DNA from: an uncultured Clostridia bacterium
GTDB taxonomy: Bacteria > Bacillota > Clostridia > Oscillospirales > Ruminococcaceae
NCBI GenBank assembly: GCA_947427325.1
Contig: CANEHP010000112.1
Coordinates: 1-7,306 of the forward strand
Direction of reading: 5' to 3'
DNA: 7,306 nucleotides
Under the pieces are notes generated by a model. That model saw only the letters and a program-made list of their open reading frames with translations. It searched no databases and was not told the origin of the DNA. The stretch's first letter is position 1; every line of letters starts with the position of its first letter. Below are positions 6,860-7,306 of this stretch, in pieces. The translations under genes were made by a program, and so were the position numbers.

Positions 6860-7039
6860 AATCGAAATGCAGACAAAGTCTAAAATTCGATTCCGTGGCG
6901 TTATAGCGCAACGGGGCGGCAATGCCGCAAAAGAAGTACGTTCAATACTAATCTCTCTAAAATCTTTGATTTCGGCAGTAGCCTTTCAAGGCGGCATCAA
7001 ACAATAGACTTGTCTGTTGCTTGATTAGATATTAGTATT
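6860..7039 (-). ncRNA. Structured 5' leader of ahcY, candidate cis-regulatory RNA (class not recognised)
   Basis: In the minus-strand RNA, six helices can be drawn by eye. P1 pairs 7039-7027 with 6956-6944 (12 of 13 pairs). Inside it, P2 pairs 7025-7013 with 7008-6996 (12 of 13, one G-U) and P3 pairs 6992-6989 with 6984-6981 closed by UGAA. Outside and downstream, P4 is GCGGC/GCCGC (6928-6924 with 6920-6916), P5 pairs 6914-6907 with 6900-6893 (one mismatch), and P6 pairs 6892-6878 with 6874-6860 (two mismatches, UUU loop). P4-P6 are nearly contiguous, and P6 ends about 20 bases before the ahcY ribosome site. There is no terminal U-run, so no terminator hairpin. The conserved cores of SAM-I, cobalamin, THF, T-box and ZTP elements are not apparent. 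It may be a riboswitch-like leader, a processed small RNA, or a dispersed structured repeat. Confidence 0.55.
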
Positions 7040-7069
7040 ATAAGAGCGATACATTTCACTGTTAAGTTC

Positions 7070-7098
7070 ATTTTACCACATATTGTGTTAAAGTTCAA
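7070..7098 (-). promoter_or_regulatory. Probable housekeeping-sigma promoter for ahcY
   Basis: Read leftward: -35 TTGAAC (7098-7093), a 17-base spacer, then -10 TAAAAT (7075-7070) preceded by TGG, which makes an extended -10. Transcription would start near 7063, giving a leader of about 240 nt that contains the whole helix chain at 7039-6860. No better promoter lies between it and the gene. Confidence 0.65.
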
Positions 7099-7191
7099 GA
7101 GAATTGAAATATATTTTAGGCAGTGGGAACAATTATAATAATGTCACAAAAAATATGCCGGAAATTTATTTATAATAGGTTTTATTCTCTA

Positions 7192-7220
7192 TTGAAAATG
7201 AACTTATAATGATATATAAT
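7192..7220 (+). promoter_or_regulatory. Probable promoter for the rightward gene at the window edge
   Basis: TTGAAA (7192-7197), a 17-base spacer, and a perfect TATAAT (7215-7220). Transcription would start near 7227, about 55 bases before the ATG at 7282. It diverges from the ahcY promoter, with about 95 bases between the two -35 elements. Confidence 0.7.
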
Positions 7221-7281
7221 AAAAAAATAATAAATGCTTACAGTAATATAGTATTTTTATTGAAACGAGGTAAATGTCATA

Positions 7282-7306
7282 ATGATAGCCCTTATAACAG
7301 GAGCAA
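7282..7306 (+). CDS. Start of a probable short-chain dehydrogenase/reductase, cut by the window edge
   Basis: Only eight codons are visible, reading MIALITGA and then running off the window. A short hydrophobic strand followed by TGA is how many SDR-family Rossmann oxidoreductases begin (ALITGASSGIG type). ATG at 7282 follows GAGG (7267-7270) with an 11-base spacing, a little long. The ATG at 7274 is excluded because TAA follows one codon later. A near-consensus promoter lies upstream. The substrate cannot be guessed, and another nucleotide-binding family remains possible. Confidence 0.55.

Noticed and set aside
6860..7039. MITE or insertion-sequence remnant
   Set aside because: The region has no pair of terminal inverted repeats spanning it and no transposase fragment. 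A dispersed repeat remains possible, but this window alone cannot show it.
6860..7063. SAM-I, cobalamin, THF, ZTP, T-box or 6S RNA as identity of the ahcY leader
   Set aside because: None of the conserved cores I know for these classes can be laid on the sequence. The helix order (one enclosed pair of hairpins, then three serial hairpins) does not match the single long bubble-containing rod of 6S RNA.

Overview
The window reads as housekeeping chromosome from a low-to-moderate GC Firmicute, most likely class Clostridia. The evidence is the gene set (HPr kinase/phosphorylase, ROK glucokinase, MurB, RapZ/YvcJ, WhiA, DnaE), strong purine-rich Shine-Dalgarno sites and frequent TTG/GTG starts. A Ruminococcaceae/Oscillospiraceae-like gut bacterium is plausible from the style of the proteins, but I cannot prove it from the sequence. 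I see no transposon, phage gene, CRISPR array, tRNA or rRNA.

Layout: seven genes are read leftward on the minus strand. In transcription order they are ahcY (6821-5577), hprK (5450-4497), a ROK glucokinase (4410-3451), murB (3371-2469), rapZ (2420-1557), whiA (1545-694) and dnaE (515 to beyond the left edge, N-terminal part only). The gaps are 126, 86, 79, 48, 11 and 178 bases. No convincing factor-independent terminator lies in any of them, so read-through is possible. At the right edge a divergent plus-strand gene begins at 7282; only eight residues are visible, and they look like the start of a short-chain dehydrogenase.

How the genes fit together: HprK/P sets carbon catabolite control by phosphorylating HPr, glucokinase supplies glucose-6-phosphate, MurB makes UDP-MurNAc for the wall, and RapZ and WhiA are regulators classically found beside each other. 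This is the conserved hprK-murB-rapZ-whiA neighbourhood, with two departures: yvcK (glmR) is not between rapZ and whiA, and a glucokinase sits between hprK and murB. ahcY, for recycling S-adenosylhomocysteine, is upstream in the same direction.

The least ordinary part is the roughly 460-base divergent region 6822-7281. It holds a good extended -10 promoter for ahcY (7098-7070), then a leader of about 240 nt that can fold into a chain of six helices, including two mutually exclusive pairings, and a near-consensus promoter (7192-7220) for the rightward gene. The leader matches no riboswitch class I recognise. It could be a cis-regulatory RNA or a dispersed structured repeat. A smaller two-part hairpin lies just upstream of murB, and part of the ahcY leader sequence recurs in front of hprK.

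Start sites were re-examined. hprK and ahcY are best started at internal ATG codons placed correctly behind Shine-Dalgarno sequences. murB and rapZ start with TTG, and dnaE with GTG.
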